Positions 23,971 to 31,773 of a DNA stretch of 37,368 bases are shown here, one piece after another. The stretch's first letter is position 1. The number at the start of each line of letters is the position of its first letter. Source of the DNA: Candidatus Saccharimonadota bacterium (lineage in GTDB: Bacteria > Patescibacteriota > Saccharimonadia > Saccharimonadales > Saccharimonadaceae); assembly GCA_017404795.1 (NCBI GenBank), contig JAFRBR010000011.1, positions 1 to 37,368 of the forward strand, in the 5' to 3' direction. The notes under the pieces are model-generated. The model was not told where the DNA came from. It saw only the letters and a program-made list of their open reading frames with translations, and did no database searches. The translations under genes and the position numbers were made by a program.

Positions 23971-25167
23971 ATGCGCGCGATTTGCCTATATTTGCACATG
24001 CACCAGCCAATTCGCTACCGCGAATATTCGATTTTTGACGTCGGTAACAATTCCAATTATTACAACGACCATTTTGACGGGCGCCAATCCAACGAACGCA
24101 TTTTCAAAAAAGTCACCGAAAAGAGCTACCGTCCTATGCTTAATCTCCTTTGGCGCAAGATGCAAAAGCATCCCGACTTCAAAATTTCCCTGTCAATTAC
24201 TGGTACTTGGCTCGAACAAGCCGAAAGATGGGCCCCAGAGCTAATTGACCAAATTCGCCAAATGGTCAACAGTGGCCAAGTCGAAATCATCGGCGAAACC
24301 TACTACCACTCCTTAGCTTTTTTCTATGATTTAGCAGAATTCGAACAGCAAGTAGACCTGCATTCCGCCAAAATCCAAGAACTATTCGGCGTCACTCCGC
24401 AAGCTTTTCGTAATACCGAGCTAGCCTATAATGACGAACTCGCCCGCTGGGCCGAGTCCAAAGGCTACCACGTCATTCTGGCCGAAGGCTGGGACAAAAT
24501 CCTCGGCTGGCGCAGTCCCAATCACGTCTATCGCCCCGCCGGCTGCGAACATCTCAAATTACTCCTCAAAAATTACCGCCTTTCTGATGATATTGCCTTT
24601 CGCTTTTCTAATCGCAATTGGCGAGCCTGGCCGCTTACCGTTGCCAAATATCAAAATTGGATCGATCTGGATTGCCTCCGCGGTAATTTAATTAATCTAT
24701 TCATGGATTTTGAAACTTTTGGCGAGCATCAATGGAAGGAAACCGGTATTTTTGACTTCATGGATCACTTCATTGATTCTTGGCTAGCTGAATACGAAAA
24801 CAAATTCGTCACTGTCTCCGAAGCTGCCGACCTTTACGAGCCAGCCGACGAGATTTCCATGCCCGAAACTATCACTTGGGCCGATACCGAGCGTGATTTA
24901 TCCGCTTGGGCTTCTAATGCCATGCAAGGCTCCGCTACCGACGATCTCTATCACTTGCGCCAATCCATCCTCGCTACCCACGATTCCGCACTTATCGCCG
25001 ACTGGCGCCGCCTCACCACCTCCGACCACGTCTACTCTATGTGCACCAAATACTGGCACGACGGCGACGTCCACGCCTATTTCTCTGCCTACGCCAGCCC
25101 CTACGAGTCCTTCATGTACTACATGAATGTCCTCCGCGACATAGAATATAGATTAAGCAATAGTTAA
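23971..25167 (+). CDS. GH57 alpha-amylase/4-alpha-glucanotransferase-type enzyme
   Basis: 398 residues, within the range of short GH57 enzymes. Conserved regions: LHMHQPIRY (8-16, His-x-His at the N-terminus), GETYYHSL (108-115), FRNTELAYND with nucleophile Glu150, and FMDFETFGEHQW with acid Asp246. These are the five-region landmarks of GH57. Specificity among amylase, glucanotransferase and branching enzyme cannot be decided from the sequence. AGAGGAA lies 8 nt before the ATG, at the end of the GT4 gene, so the pair forms an operon. No signal peptide: cytoplasmic, like the GH97. Its stop codon is part of the following inverted repeat. Confidence 0.9.
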   Translation: MRAICLYLHMHQPIRYREYSIFDVGNNSNYYNDHFDGRQSNERIFKKVTEKSYRPMLNLLWRKMQKHPDFKISLSITGTWLEQAERWAPELIDQIRQMVNSGQVEIIGETYYHSLAFFYDLAEFEQQVDLHSAKIQELFGVTPQAFRNTELAYNDELARWAESKGYHVILAEGWDKILGWRSPNHVYRPAGCEHLKLLLKNYRLSDDIAFRFSNRNWRAWPLTVAKYQNWIDLDCLRGNLINLFMDFETFGEHQWKETGIFDFMDHFIDSWLAEYENKFVTVSEAADLYEPADEISMPETITWADTERDLSAWASNAMQGSATDDLYHLRQSILATHDSALIADWRRLTTSDHVYSMCTKYWHDGDVHAYFSAYASPYESFMYYMNVLRDIEYRLSNS

Positions 25168-25265
25168 TTATTATTTTTGGGGCAATTTCCCGGAAAAATT
25201 CAAAAAGTCAACGGCCTTTAGGCCTTTACTTTTTGAATTTTGGAGGCGCCCCAAAAGTAATAATT
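25166..25265 (+). repeat. Structured inverted-repeat element, copy 2
   Basis: Outer arms 25166-25183 and 25248-25265 pair over 18 bp with one G-T pair and end in TTTTTGGGGC / GCCCCAAAAG. The inside holds a second long stem, AAAATTCAAAAAGT with ACTTTTTGAATTTT, capped by GGCCTTTAGGCC. The left arm starts inside the GH57 stop codon. It shares its TTTTGGGGCA left edge and CCCCAAAAGTA right edge with the element at 2141-2255. It could terminate the GT4-GH57 transcript. Confidence 0.75.
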
Positions 25266-25289
25266 GCTATTGCCATCTTACAAAATATG

Positions 25290-25298
25290 TGATACAAT
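25290..25298 (+). promoter_or_regulatory. Extended -10 of rpmG
   Basis: TGATACAAT, hexamer 25293-25298, ten bases before the ATG at 25309. TAGGA lies between but too close to the ATG for a normal ribosome site. Confidence 0.55.
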
Positions 25299-25308
25299 TA
25301 TAGGAATT

Positions 25309-25518
25309 ATGGCAAAGAAGAATAATACTAAAAGAAAGTTAGTTGGGCTGGTTTCTGAGGAATCTGGTGTTCGAGCTTATTATACCAAGAAAAACACCAT
25401 GAACACCCCAGACAAGTTAAGCCTCAGAAAATACGACCCCGTCTTGCGTAAGCACGTCTTATTTGTTGAGACCAAGAAGAACCTCGGTTGCAACGAAGTC
25501 AAAGAAAAGAAACGCTAA
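25309..25518 (+). CDS. rpmG: Ribosomal protein bL33
   Basis: 69 residues. MAKKNNTKRKLVGLVSEES is followed by AYYTKKNTMNTPDKLSLRKYDPVLRKHVLFVETK, the bL33 core (xYxTxKNxxNTPxxLxLxKYxPxLRKHxxxxExK). The paired Cys residues of zinc-binding L33 are absent (one Cys only, at the C-terminus), so this is a C-minus form. The C-terminal tail is about 15 residues longer than in E. coli. The ATG at 25309 is chosen because earlier in-frame codons lie upstream of the promoter. A strong terminator follows. Confidence 0.93.
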   Translation: MAKKNNTKRKLVGLVSEESGVRAYYTKKNTMNTPDKLSLRKYDPVLRKHVLFVETKKNLGCNEVKEKKR

Positions 25519-25530
25519 CAGCAAAATACC

Positions 25531-25560
25531 GGCGGGGTCTTAAAGAACCCCGCCTTTTTT
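25531..25560 (+). terminator. Rho-independent terminator of rpmG, possibly shared
   Basis: GGCGGGGT/ACCCCGCC (25531-25553) followed by seven T. It lies between rpmG and the opposing zinc-finger ORF; on the minus strand the following T-run is weak (GGTATTTTG). Confidence 0.9.
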
Positions 25561-25568
25561 GTGAGATG

Positions 25569-25676
25569 CTACGAACCGCACATCAAGACATGCATTGCAT
25601 ACTGCGCTTCCGTGGTAAACACAGCACCACACCGCCTGCAAGTCCACGTAATATGATGGATTCTCCTTTTACGCAT
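25569..25676 (-). CDS. C2HC zinc-finger microprotein, 35 residues
   Basis: A short reading frame missed by length filters. After a basic start (MRKRRIHHITWT) comes C13-x2-C16-x12-H29-x3-C33, a complete C2HC zinc-finger pattern with the hydrophobic spacing of a classical finger (Phe20, Tyr26). AAGGGGGTGA, close to the perfect ribosome-binding site AAGGAGGTGA, lies 5 nt before the ATG. A promoter is present: TTGCAA, 18-nt spacer, TATAAT. The stop is followed by the hairpin shared with rpmG. It may bind DNA or RNA, or be a protein-contact module. No homologue is recalled. The coding claim rests on the coincidence of promoter, ribosome site, motif and terminator. Confidence 0.62.
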   Translation of the reverse strand: MRKRRIHHITWTCRRCGAVFTTEAQYAMHVLMCGS

Positions 25677-25723
25677 CTATCTCACCCCCTTCAAGGTGCC
25701 ACAATTTGGTCATTGCCACCCAT

Positions 25724-25753
25724 ATTATATAATAATAGACTCAGATTTTGCAA
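25724..25753 (-). promoter_or_regulatory. Promoter of the zinc-finger microprotein
   Basis: TTGCAA (25748-25753), 18-nt spacer, TATAAT (25724-25729), which overlaps the TAA stop of the helicase gene. The leader contains a possible hairpin, GGTG..CAAT / ATTG..CACC (25696-25721), just before the ribosome site. Confidence 0.6.
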
Positions 25754-28700
25754 GCAACAGCTTTATGAATTCTTTGATGTCTTTAAGGTTTTTCTGCCCG
25801 TCAGGAGCAATAAATATCTCCGAATCTTCAATAAATTTAAGTGATAAAACCAATTTATAGACTGCCTGCATCAAAGCCAATAAATTCTGCTCATCTTCAT
25901 CGTTAAATTCATAAACCTTATCGTGCACTTGGCGGTCCTTAATATCCGGCGTCACAAACAAAATATGCGCCCGACTTATCTTATACTTACCATAAGTCGG
26001 TGAGTTATTGAGCAGCAACTTATAAAACCCCAATTGCAACATATACTTAAACAGCGTAGCATGAGATTGCCATTTTTCTTTGTGGTAACCACTGGTTTTG
26101 AAATCATAAATCTCGATCTCTTTGTTATCTTCGTCTATTATAATGTGGTCAATTTTACCTGTTACAGGCACCCCAGCAATTACCAACTTCTCGGGGCCTA
26201 AATTCACCTCAGCCTTGCCCTGTCTAAGAATCGGCCCAAACTCGGCCAGTGCTACTGTCAAATCCTCTGGCCCCTTTTCCCGAATCACTTGCTTAACTTC
26301 CGCATTTAAATCCTTTTCATCCAAAGCTTCCAAGAAAAATTTCTCCGCCTCTTCATCAGTCAGACCTTTATTAGTCACCGCTTCAAAAGTCGCGTGTACC
26401 AAATTTCCCATCGCCATCGCTTCATTTTCTGGCTCTCTCGGCGCCCTCAAGATGTTATTTTTGAAAAATTCCTGTGGGCCGGCATAAACCACATCGATAA
26501 ACGAAGTCAGCCCCGTAGCGCTCATCTTGTAATTTGATATCCGCTCTCGGTACAATGCCTTCATGTCTGGTGTCAAAGCCACATAAGATGCCAAATAATT
26601 GCGCAAGTTTTTAACAGCTGTTTCCGGAGTCGCCATTTCATACATCGTCTGCACCTTCCGACTAGGCAAAAATGGCGAAATCACCTCCTCACCCTCAGCA
26701 TATTCGGCCAAATACTCCAACCTATCCGGTGCTTTGCCATTGAAATCCTTCAAGGAATTCGTAATATAGAGCCCCTCCTTGGCCCGAGTCAGAGCCACAT
26801 AGAGCACTCTCAGCCGCTCCCCGTCTGTCATCCCTGTATGGCGAATTTGGGTCAAATTACTAGGCAGACTCAGCAAATTATTATTACCCTTCCCCTTGCC
26901 CCAGGCCATATGATCTACCGAGACCATAAAGACATATTTGAACTCTAGACCCTTAGCTTTGTGCGCCGACAGCACCTGAATCGCCTCGTCCGCATCTCTG
27001 TAGGGACTAGTAGTAATTAGAGGCATCTCTGCAGACTCATAATCGTCCAGCATCGCAATCAAATCTTTTAATTTTAGAGGTTTATCACCGAAGTGGCGCT
27101 TCAATTTACCCCTTAGGGCCGCCAGATTCTCATACAGAGTAAAGGCCTCATATTCACCCCTATTAGTGTAATATGCCAAAAACGGCGACCGCTTACCCTC
27201 TAACTCTATCGCCCCAGTTAGATAGTCCAGCCAGATTTCTAGAGGCTCGTTAAATGATTTAGCCGCCAAATTCGCCATCAGCCCAGCTATCTCTGTTATA
27301 TCGGAGTTTTCGGACGCGCTTAGATCAGCAAAAACCGAATGTTTATCTTGCCTTGCCTTACCTACTAGACGCACTACCTCTAATATTGGCAATTGCCAAA
27401 ACGGATACGACAGTATCTCCACAATCGAGGTGTTTTCGTTGCGCTCATTAGCTAGTTCCCACACATACCGAGCAATCGTCAAAATTTGACGAATCGGCTC
27501 GTTTTCCAGCAGATTGTCTCGCTTTTCGTAAGCAATATTTAGCCCTGGTTTAGCTTTGAGATATGGCAGAAGCGGCATAAAATACTTGGTTTTATAGGAA
27601 ATAATCGCAATTTCACTTTGAGGTACTCCGTTTTGGACTAATTCCGCAATTTTATCCGCCACAAAAGCATATTCCATGTCACTAGCCAAAAACTCATACC
27701 GGTAAATTTGCGATTTTTCTGGCGTCTTTTTATGTGCCACTAATTCTTTGTCCGCAAATCTGTCCGGCGCCTGTCGAATCACTTCACTCGCAAAATCCAA
27801 AATCTCCTCAGTGCTACGATAATTTTCGACCAACGGTATCACTTCAGCGTTGTAGTGATTTTGAAAATCCGTTAAATTCGTCGACAAAGCCCCCTGAAAT
27901 TCATAAATCGCTTGGTCGTCATCACCTACCGCCATTATTTGCGGCTGCTCATAATCCGTCAAGGCCTTAATAATTGCAAATTGCGACGGATTAGTATCCT
28001 GAAACTCATCCAGCATGATAAACTGATACCTTTCAGTTAAGGTTGCCCGGAAGCCATCATCAGTTTTGAGCACTCTCACCGCCTCCTCTATCATATCATC
28101 AAAATCATACAATCCTTCCTGCCGCAGATACTCATCGTATTGCTCCATCACTTTAGCGATACTGACTAGCTTCTGATTTGCCACTCGGTCTTTCAGCCGA
28201 TACGCTCCCTTTTCATCTTTTTCAAAATACTTATCTTTCCAGCTAGAAAGTGATTTTATCTTTTCGCTAGATTCCGCTTCGACAATCGCCTCTTTCAAAT
28301 CTCGTGCCAGAATCGCCACAATCCTTTCAATCTGAGGCGACGACGATTTATCGCTCTCGGGACCATTAGTCTGGCCAAACGACCTTGGGTGTGTCTTAAA
28401 AGTAATTATCGGGGCCTTATCTACATATCGCGACAATAACTTATATATCGGCTGATACGCATTTTCGTATGATTCTTTAAAAACCCTTGGCACCACATTC
28501 TCAAGTAGTGGTGATATCGTTTCAGACAATACCTTGGAATCCGCCATATTTTGCTCAGCAATCACTGCCAAATCGCGGGCTGTTAGCCCCGCCGACTTTG
28601 CCTCCGAAATCACACTCACGATATCTTTAACATTGTCTTTCCTCAAAATATCCTTGGCCGGCAACTGCTCTTGAATTTGTTTTACGATTTTAAATCTCTG

Positions 28701-29036
28701 CACTTCATCAATCGCCACATCAATTTTGCGCTCATAATCTACGGCATAATTTGCGTATTGTAGCAAAATTTCTGTCCCAAAAGCATGATAAGTGCTGACA
28801 TTAACTTTTAATCCGGCCGCACCAATGATTGACTTTAGGCGCTCGCGCATATTTTTGGCCCCAGTTTCCGTAAAAGTCATACAGAGGATATTTTCTGGGT
28901 TCGTGTCCGTATTTTCCAAAATATAAGCCACCTTATGAGACAATAATTGGGTCTTACCAGTCCCTGGCCCTGCCAGTACTAATAGCGGTCCCTCCAAATA
29001 TTCTACTGCCCGTTTTTGATTTGTATTTAGCCCCAT
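25725..29036 (-). CDS. UvrD/Rep-family helicase with C-terminal PD-(D/E)XK nuclease
   Basis: 1103 residues. Superfamily 1A helicase motifs in order: Walker A GPGTGKTQ (23-30), Ia CMTFTETGA, II LDEFQDT (342-348), III GDDDQAIYEFQGA (371-383), IV ENYRST, V LSAHKAKGLEFKYVF and VI RVLYVALTRAKEGLYI. The last 150 residues carry a RecB/Cas4-like nuclease: GKIDHIIIDEDNKEIEIYDFKTS with the D...DxK catalytic set. The fusion is like AddA-type or CPR helicase-nucleases for double-strand-break repair. An extra Ser/Lys-rich insert lies around residues 214-236. AAAGGAGG 5 nt before the ATG. It is the last gene of rmuC-gpsA-helicase. Confidence 0.92.
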   Translation of the reverse strand: MGLNTNQKRAVEYLEGPLLVLAGPGTGKTQLLSHKVAYILENTDTNPENILCMTFTETGAKNMRERLKSIIGAAGLKVNVSTYHAFGTEILLQYANYAVDYERKIDVAIDEVQRFKIVKQIQEQLPAKDILRKDNVKDIVSVISEAKSAGLTARDLAVIAEQNMADSKVLSETISPLLENVVPRVFKESYENAYQPIYKLLSRYVDKAPIITFKTHPRSFGQTNGPESDKSSSPQIERIVAILARDLKEAIVEAESSEKIKSLSSWKDKYFEKDEKGAYRLKDRVANQKLVSIAKVMEQYDEYLRQEGLYDFDDMIEEAVRVLKTDDGFRATLTERYQFIMLDEFQDTNPSQFAIIKALTDYEQPQIMAVGDDDQAIYEFQGALSTNLTDFQNHYNAEVIPLVENYRSTEEILDFASEVIRQAPDRFADKELVAHKKTPEKSQIYRYEFLASDMEYAFVADKIAELVQNGVPQSEIAIISYKTKYFMPLLPYLKAKPGLNIAYEKRDNLLENEPIRQILTIARYVWELANERNENTSIVEILSYPFWQLPILEVVRLVGKARQDKHSVFADLSASENSDITEIAGLMANLAAKSFNEPLEIWLDYLTGAIELEGKRSPFLAYYTNRGEYEAFTLYENLAALRGKLKRHFGDKPLKLKDLIAMLDDYESAEMPLITTSPYRDADEAIQVLSAHKAKGLEFKYVFMVSVDHMAWGKGKGNNNLLSLPSNLTQIRHTGMTDGERLRVLYVALTRAKEGLYITNSLKDFNGKAPDRLEYLAEYAEGEEVISPFLPSRKVQTMYEMATPETAVKNLRNYLASYVALTPDMKALYRERISNYKMSATGLTSFIDVVYAGPQEFFKNNILRAPREPENEAMAMGNLVHATFEAVTNKGLTDEEAEKFFLEALDEKDLNAEVKQVIREKGPEDLTVALAEFGPILRQGKAEVNLGPEKLVIAGVPVTGKIDHIIIDEDNKEIEIYDFKTSGYHKEKWQSHATLFKYMLQLGFYKLLLNNSPTYGKYKISRAHILFVTPDIKDRQVHDKVYEFNDEDEQNLLALMQAVYKLVLSLKFIEDSEIFIAPDGQKNLKDIKEFIKLLLAKSESIII

Positions 29037-29089
29037 TTTTCCTCCTTTCAGTTTATTCTAGCGCGTCCAAAAGTTCCGAAACACCCCTG

Positions 29090-29869
29090 TTAATCCCATT
29101 TTTCACTTTCTCGAAGCAAATTTTCCAAATACGGCAAATTTCCCGGCAAATTGATTTCACCACGTCGGATGCGTTTTAGAACCGTTAGCCCTTCTACCGT
29201 AGTTTCGGGCTTCGTTTTAGGATTTTTTGCCAGCTCCTGGCCATAGATATAGTTTCGCGAGCCTGGACCCGAAGTTAGTCTCAAATCATCCACACCGCAA
29301 TGCAAATCTACCGTCATCGGGTCGGCGCCGTTAGCCAATAATATCGCCCGCATTTCGTCCGCAGTGTCTTTTAAGTATTTTTCATGCACATCCGTCCCCG
29401 GTCTCAAGAGACAATACCCAGCCCATAAAGCATATACATTTTTAAGAGCCCCGCACAGTAATACGCCCTTCCTGTCGCTAGTCTCGTCAAACCGCAAATT
29501 CTCGGCCTGAAACATTTCCATAACTCTCGGGTCCGTAGCCGTCAATTTGACCTCTAGGCCACCCCTCAAATCCGCAGCAAATGCCGCCCCCGATAACACC
29601 GTCCAGTCTCTAAACTCCTCAAACACCTCATCAGTCAAAAACCCTTTTGTCGCCACTATCAAGAATCTATCCTTTGGAAGATGCGGTAGCAGTCTCGTTG
29701 CTATTTCTGACGGCACAGATAGGACAACTGTTTTAGCGTCCTCCAACACGTCACTTAATCGTTCGTGCTCCAGACGTGTGTCGTAATAATCAACATCGTA
29801 CCCTTTACCCGCTAATACGCTTCCCAGGGCCGTGCCATATGCTCCTGCTCCCAGAACCGCAATTTTCAT
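29090..29869 (-). CDS. gpsA: NAD(P)H-dependent glycerol-3-phosphate dehydrogenase, compact form
   Basis: 259 residues against about 330 in E. coli. GxGxxG is seen in VLGAGAYGTAL (5-15). Next come LSVPSE, VATKGF, LCGALKNVYALWAGY (cf. CGALKNVxAIAxG) and LRLTSGPGSRNYIYGQELAKN (cf. DLxxTxxSxxSRNxxxG). The reaction makes sn-glycerol-3-phosphate from dihydroxyacetone phosphate for phospholipids. About 50-70 residues are missing, mostly between strand 2 and the PSE motif and at the C-terminus. The ATG follows the rmuC stop with no gap, and GGGGAG precedes it. A phospholipid role would fit the acyltransferase-like gene at 6692. Confidence 0.83.
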   Translation of the reverse strand: MKIAVLGAGAYGTALGSVLAGKGYDVDYYDTRLEHERLSDVLEDAKTVVLSVPSEIATRLLPHLPKDRFLIVATKGFLTDEVFEEFRDWTVLSGAAFAADLRGGLEVKLTATDPRVMEMFQAENLRFDETSDRKGVLLCGALKNVYALWAGYCLLRPGTDVHEKYLKDTADEMRAILLANGADPMTVDLHCGVDDLRLTSGPGSRNYIYGQELAKNPKTKPETTVEGLTVLKRIRRGEINLPGNLPYLENLLRESEKWD

Positions 29870-31003
29870 CTAAATCTCCCCTATTATTTTGACTGAGTCG
29901 GCCTCGGGTAGTTCCTCGACATTCTTTAGTTTTCGCTCAATTACCCGCGAAGTAGTCTTGGCTGATTCTATTTTATTGGCCGATTCTTGCAATTTCTTCT
30001 GTACACCCTCTAACAAATCTCCAAATTTGCCAAATTGCGTCTTGACCGCACCTAGTGTTTGCCACACTTCTGCCGAACGTTTTTCGATCGCTACCGTCCT
30101 AAAGCCCATCAATAAACTATTTAGTGCCACCGGCAAAGTCGACGGGCTGGTAATTGACACGTGATACTTCTGCCGCACCTCATCCGACAACCCCGGCACT
30201 CGTAAAATCTCCGCATACAGCGACTCCGTCGGTACAAACATAATCCCAAAATCGGTCGTCATTGGCGGATCTAGATATTTAGTCGAAATCTTTTTTGCTT
30301 GCTCTTTAACATCTGCCGAAAGGGCCTTGGAATATTTCTCTATATCCGCCTTACTACCAGTGTCATAGGCAGCAATCAGCCGCGAATAGTTTTCCACCGG
30401 AAACTTACTGTCGATTGGCAAATACACCGCCGTCTCCTCATCCTTGCCCGGCATTTTAATCGCAAACTCCACCCGATCGTTTGAACCTTTCTTAGTTGCC
30501 ACATTTTCTTCATACTGCGCCTTGTTCAAAATGTCCTCAATAATTGCCCCAAGTTGCACTTCGCCATAAATCCCTCGCGTCTTGACCCCTTCCATTACTT
30601 TTTTGAGATCCCCCACCCCAGTCGCTAGATTTTTCATCTCTCCTAGCCCCTGATATACCTGTGTTAGTTGCGTACTAATAGACTTAAAACTCTCGTTAAA
30701 TCGTTTTTCTACGCTTGCTTTCAACTTTTCGTCCACCGTTTCTCGCATCTCTTCTAATTTTTTCTCATTCCCAGTCTGCAATCTTTCCAAATTTTCTGCA
30801 ATCTCCTTTCGGTTCTCCCGAAAATTCCGATCGATCGAGGGATTAATCTTGCCAATCTCCCCCTCCACCCGGATCAACCGCTCTTCCATCGCCTTGAAGT
30901 CAGTCGATTTTTCGTTCGCATCAGATTTTCTCACTGAAAGCACAATCACGACCACCAACAATATTATAATTATTACCCCCATTACACCTAAAAATATATC
31001 CAT
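29870..31003 (-). CDS. rmuC: RmuC-family DNA recombination protein
   Basis: 377 residues. A membrane helix at 5-23 (LGVMGVIIIILLVVVIVLSV) is followed by a coiled coil to about residue 120 and the RmuC domain: GVGDLKKVMEGVKTRGIYGEVQLG, AIKMPGKDE, YLPIDSKFPVENYSRL, TDFGIMFVPTESLYAEIL and ITSPSTLPVALNSLLMGFRT. RmuC limits DNA inversions and has a nuclease-like fold. It is co-transcribed with gpsA and the UvrD-type helicase-nuclease, which supports a DNA-repair role. An extended -10 ends 7 nt before the ATG (leaderless). Confidence 0.92.
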   Translation of the reverse strand: MDIFLGVMGVIIIILLVVVIVLSVRKSDANEKSTDFKAMEERLIRVEGEIGKINPSIDRNFRENRKEIAENLERLQTGNEKKLEEMRETVDEKLKASVEKRFNESFKSISTQLTQVYQGLGEMKNLATGVGDLKKVMEGVKTRGIYGEVQLGAIIEDILNKAQYEENVATKKGSNDRVEFAIKMPGKDEETAVYLPIDSKFPVENYSRLIAAYDTGSKADIEKYSKALSADVKEQAKKISTKYLDPPMTTDFGIMFVPTESLYAEILRVPGLSDEVRQKYHVSITSPSTLPVALNSLLMGFRTVAIEKRSAEVWQTLGAVKTQFGKFGDLLEGVQKKLQESANKIESAKTTSRVIERKLKNVEELPEADSVKIIGEI

Positions 31004-31010
31004 AAAAAAA

Positions 31011-31043
31011 ATTATAGCATATCTTTAATGAGTATGCTATAAT
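31011..31043. promoter_or_regulatory. Symmetrical divergent promoters of rmuC (-) and tRNA-Thr (+)
   Basis: ATTATAGCAT (31011-31020) and its exact inverse ATGCTATAAT (31034-31043) are 13 bases apart. Each is an extended -10 (TGCTATAAT). The left serves rmuC, whose ATG is 7 nt away; the right serves tRNA-Thr, 8 nt away. No -35 is clear for either. Confidence 0.75.
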
Positions 31044-31051
31044 TTAAAAGT

Positions 31052-31127
31052 GCCGACTTAGCTCAGCTGGCAGAGCAACGGTTTTGTAAACCGTAGGTCG
31101 TCGGTTCGATCCCGACAGTCGGCTCCA
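31052..31127 (+). tRNA. tRNA-Thr (anticodon UGU)
   Basis: 76 nt including encoded CCA (31125-31127), discriminator T. Acceptor GCCGACT/AGTCGGC. The anticodon arm ACGGT-TTTGTAA-ACCGT gives TGT for codon ACA. T-arm GGTTCGATCCC. The last 10 bases plus one recur at 31202-31212. Confidence 0.94.
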
Positions 31128-31212
31128 TGAGTGAAAAGCAAGCAAAAATGCTTGCATTTTTGATAGATTTTCCGAATGGAGCATGAGTTTGCTTCTGCGC
31201 GGTCGGCTCCAT
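31118..31212 (+). repeat. Duplicated 3' end of tRNA-Thr(UGU)
   Basis: GTCGGCTCCAT occurs at 31118-31128 (end of the tRNA) and again at 31202-31212, followed by TTTTT. The second copy can pair with ATGGAGC (31178-31184) to form a terminator-like hairpin. The copy is short, but it has the same start-to-CCA nature as the tRNA-Gln and tRNA-Tyr duplications. Confidence 0.6.
31138..31161 (+). terminator. Terminator of tRNA-Thr(UGU)
   Basis: GCAAGCA-AAAA-TGCTTGC (31138-31155) followed by a T-run at 31157-31161. Confidence 0.8.
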
Positions 31213-31214
31213 TT

Positions 31215-31760
31215 TTAATAGTTCTCAGCCTTAATTTCAAAATACGCTTGTGGGTGATTACAGACCGGGCAAACCTCTGGTGCTTCTCGCCCAATCACAA
31301 TATGTCCACAATTCCGACACACCCAAATGGTATCCCCGTCGCTCGAAAACACTTTTTTATCTTTCACATTCGCAAGTAATTTCAAATACCGCTCTTCGTG
31401 GGTCTTTTCGATCGCTGCCACCTGATCAAACTTTTCTGCTAACTCGTCAAACCCCTCTTCCCGCGCTACCCTCGCAAACTCCACGTACATATCAGTATAT
31501 TCATAATTCTCCCCGTCTGCCGCCGCTTGCAAATTCACATCTGTCGGCTCTACTGCGCCCCCGTGGAGTTCCTTGTACCACAGTTTAGCATGCTCCTTTT
31601 CATTCGCCGCCGTCTCCGTAAAAATCGCCGCAATTTGCTCAAACCCGTCTTTTTTTGCCTGCGAAGCAAAGAAATCATACTTCGTTCGCGCGCTAGACTC
31701 CCCCGCAAACGCTTTTTCTAGATTTTCTTTGGTTTTAGTCCCATCATATTTAGTTTTCAT
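31215..31760 (-). CDS. Rubrerythrin
   Basis: 181 residues. The di-iron four-helix bundle has [37 protein letters not shown] (ExxH) and [16 protein letters not shown] (ExxH). The C-terminal rubredoxin-like domain has [20 protein letters not shown], the Fe(Cys)4 site. Rubrerythrin reduces hydrogen peroxide in anaerobic and microaerophilic bacteria. The ATG at 31760 is chosen because AAGGAGG lies 5 nt upstream; an in-frame start 36 nt earlier would fall inside the SDR stop region. It follows the SDR gene by 13 nt on the same strand, so the two are an operon. Confidence 0.95.
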   Translation of the reverse strand: MKTKYDGTKTKENLEKAFAGESSARTKYDFFASQAKKDGFEQIAAIFTETAANEKEHAKLWYKELHGGAVEPTDVNLQAAADGENYEYTDMYVEFARVAREEGFDELAEKFDQVAAIEKTHEERYLKLLANVKDKKVFSSDGDTIWVCRNCGHIVIGREAPEVCPVCNHPQAYFEIKAENY

Positions 31761-31773
31761 ATTTCCTCCTTTC

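Noticed and set aside
31058-31294. 78-codon minus-strand reading frame across tRNA-Thr and its 3'-end copy
   Set aside because: It is antisense to the tRNA and overlaps the rubrerythrin end; no ribosome site.
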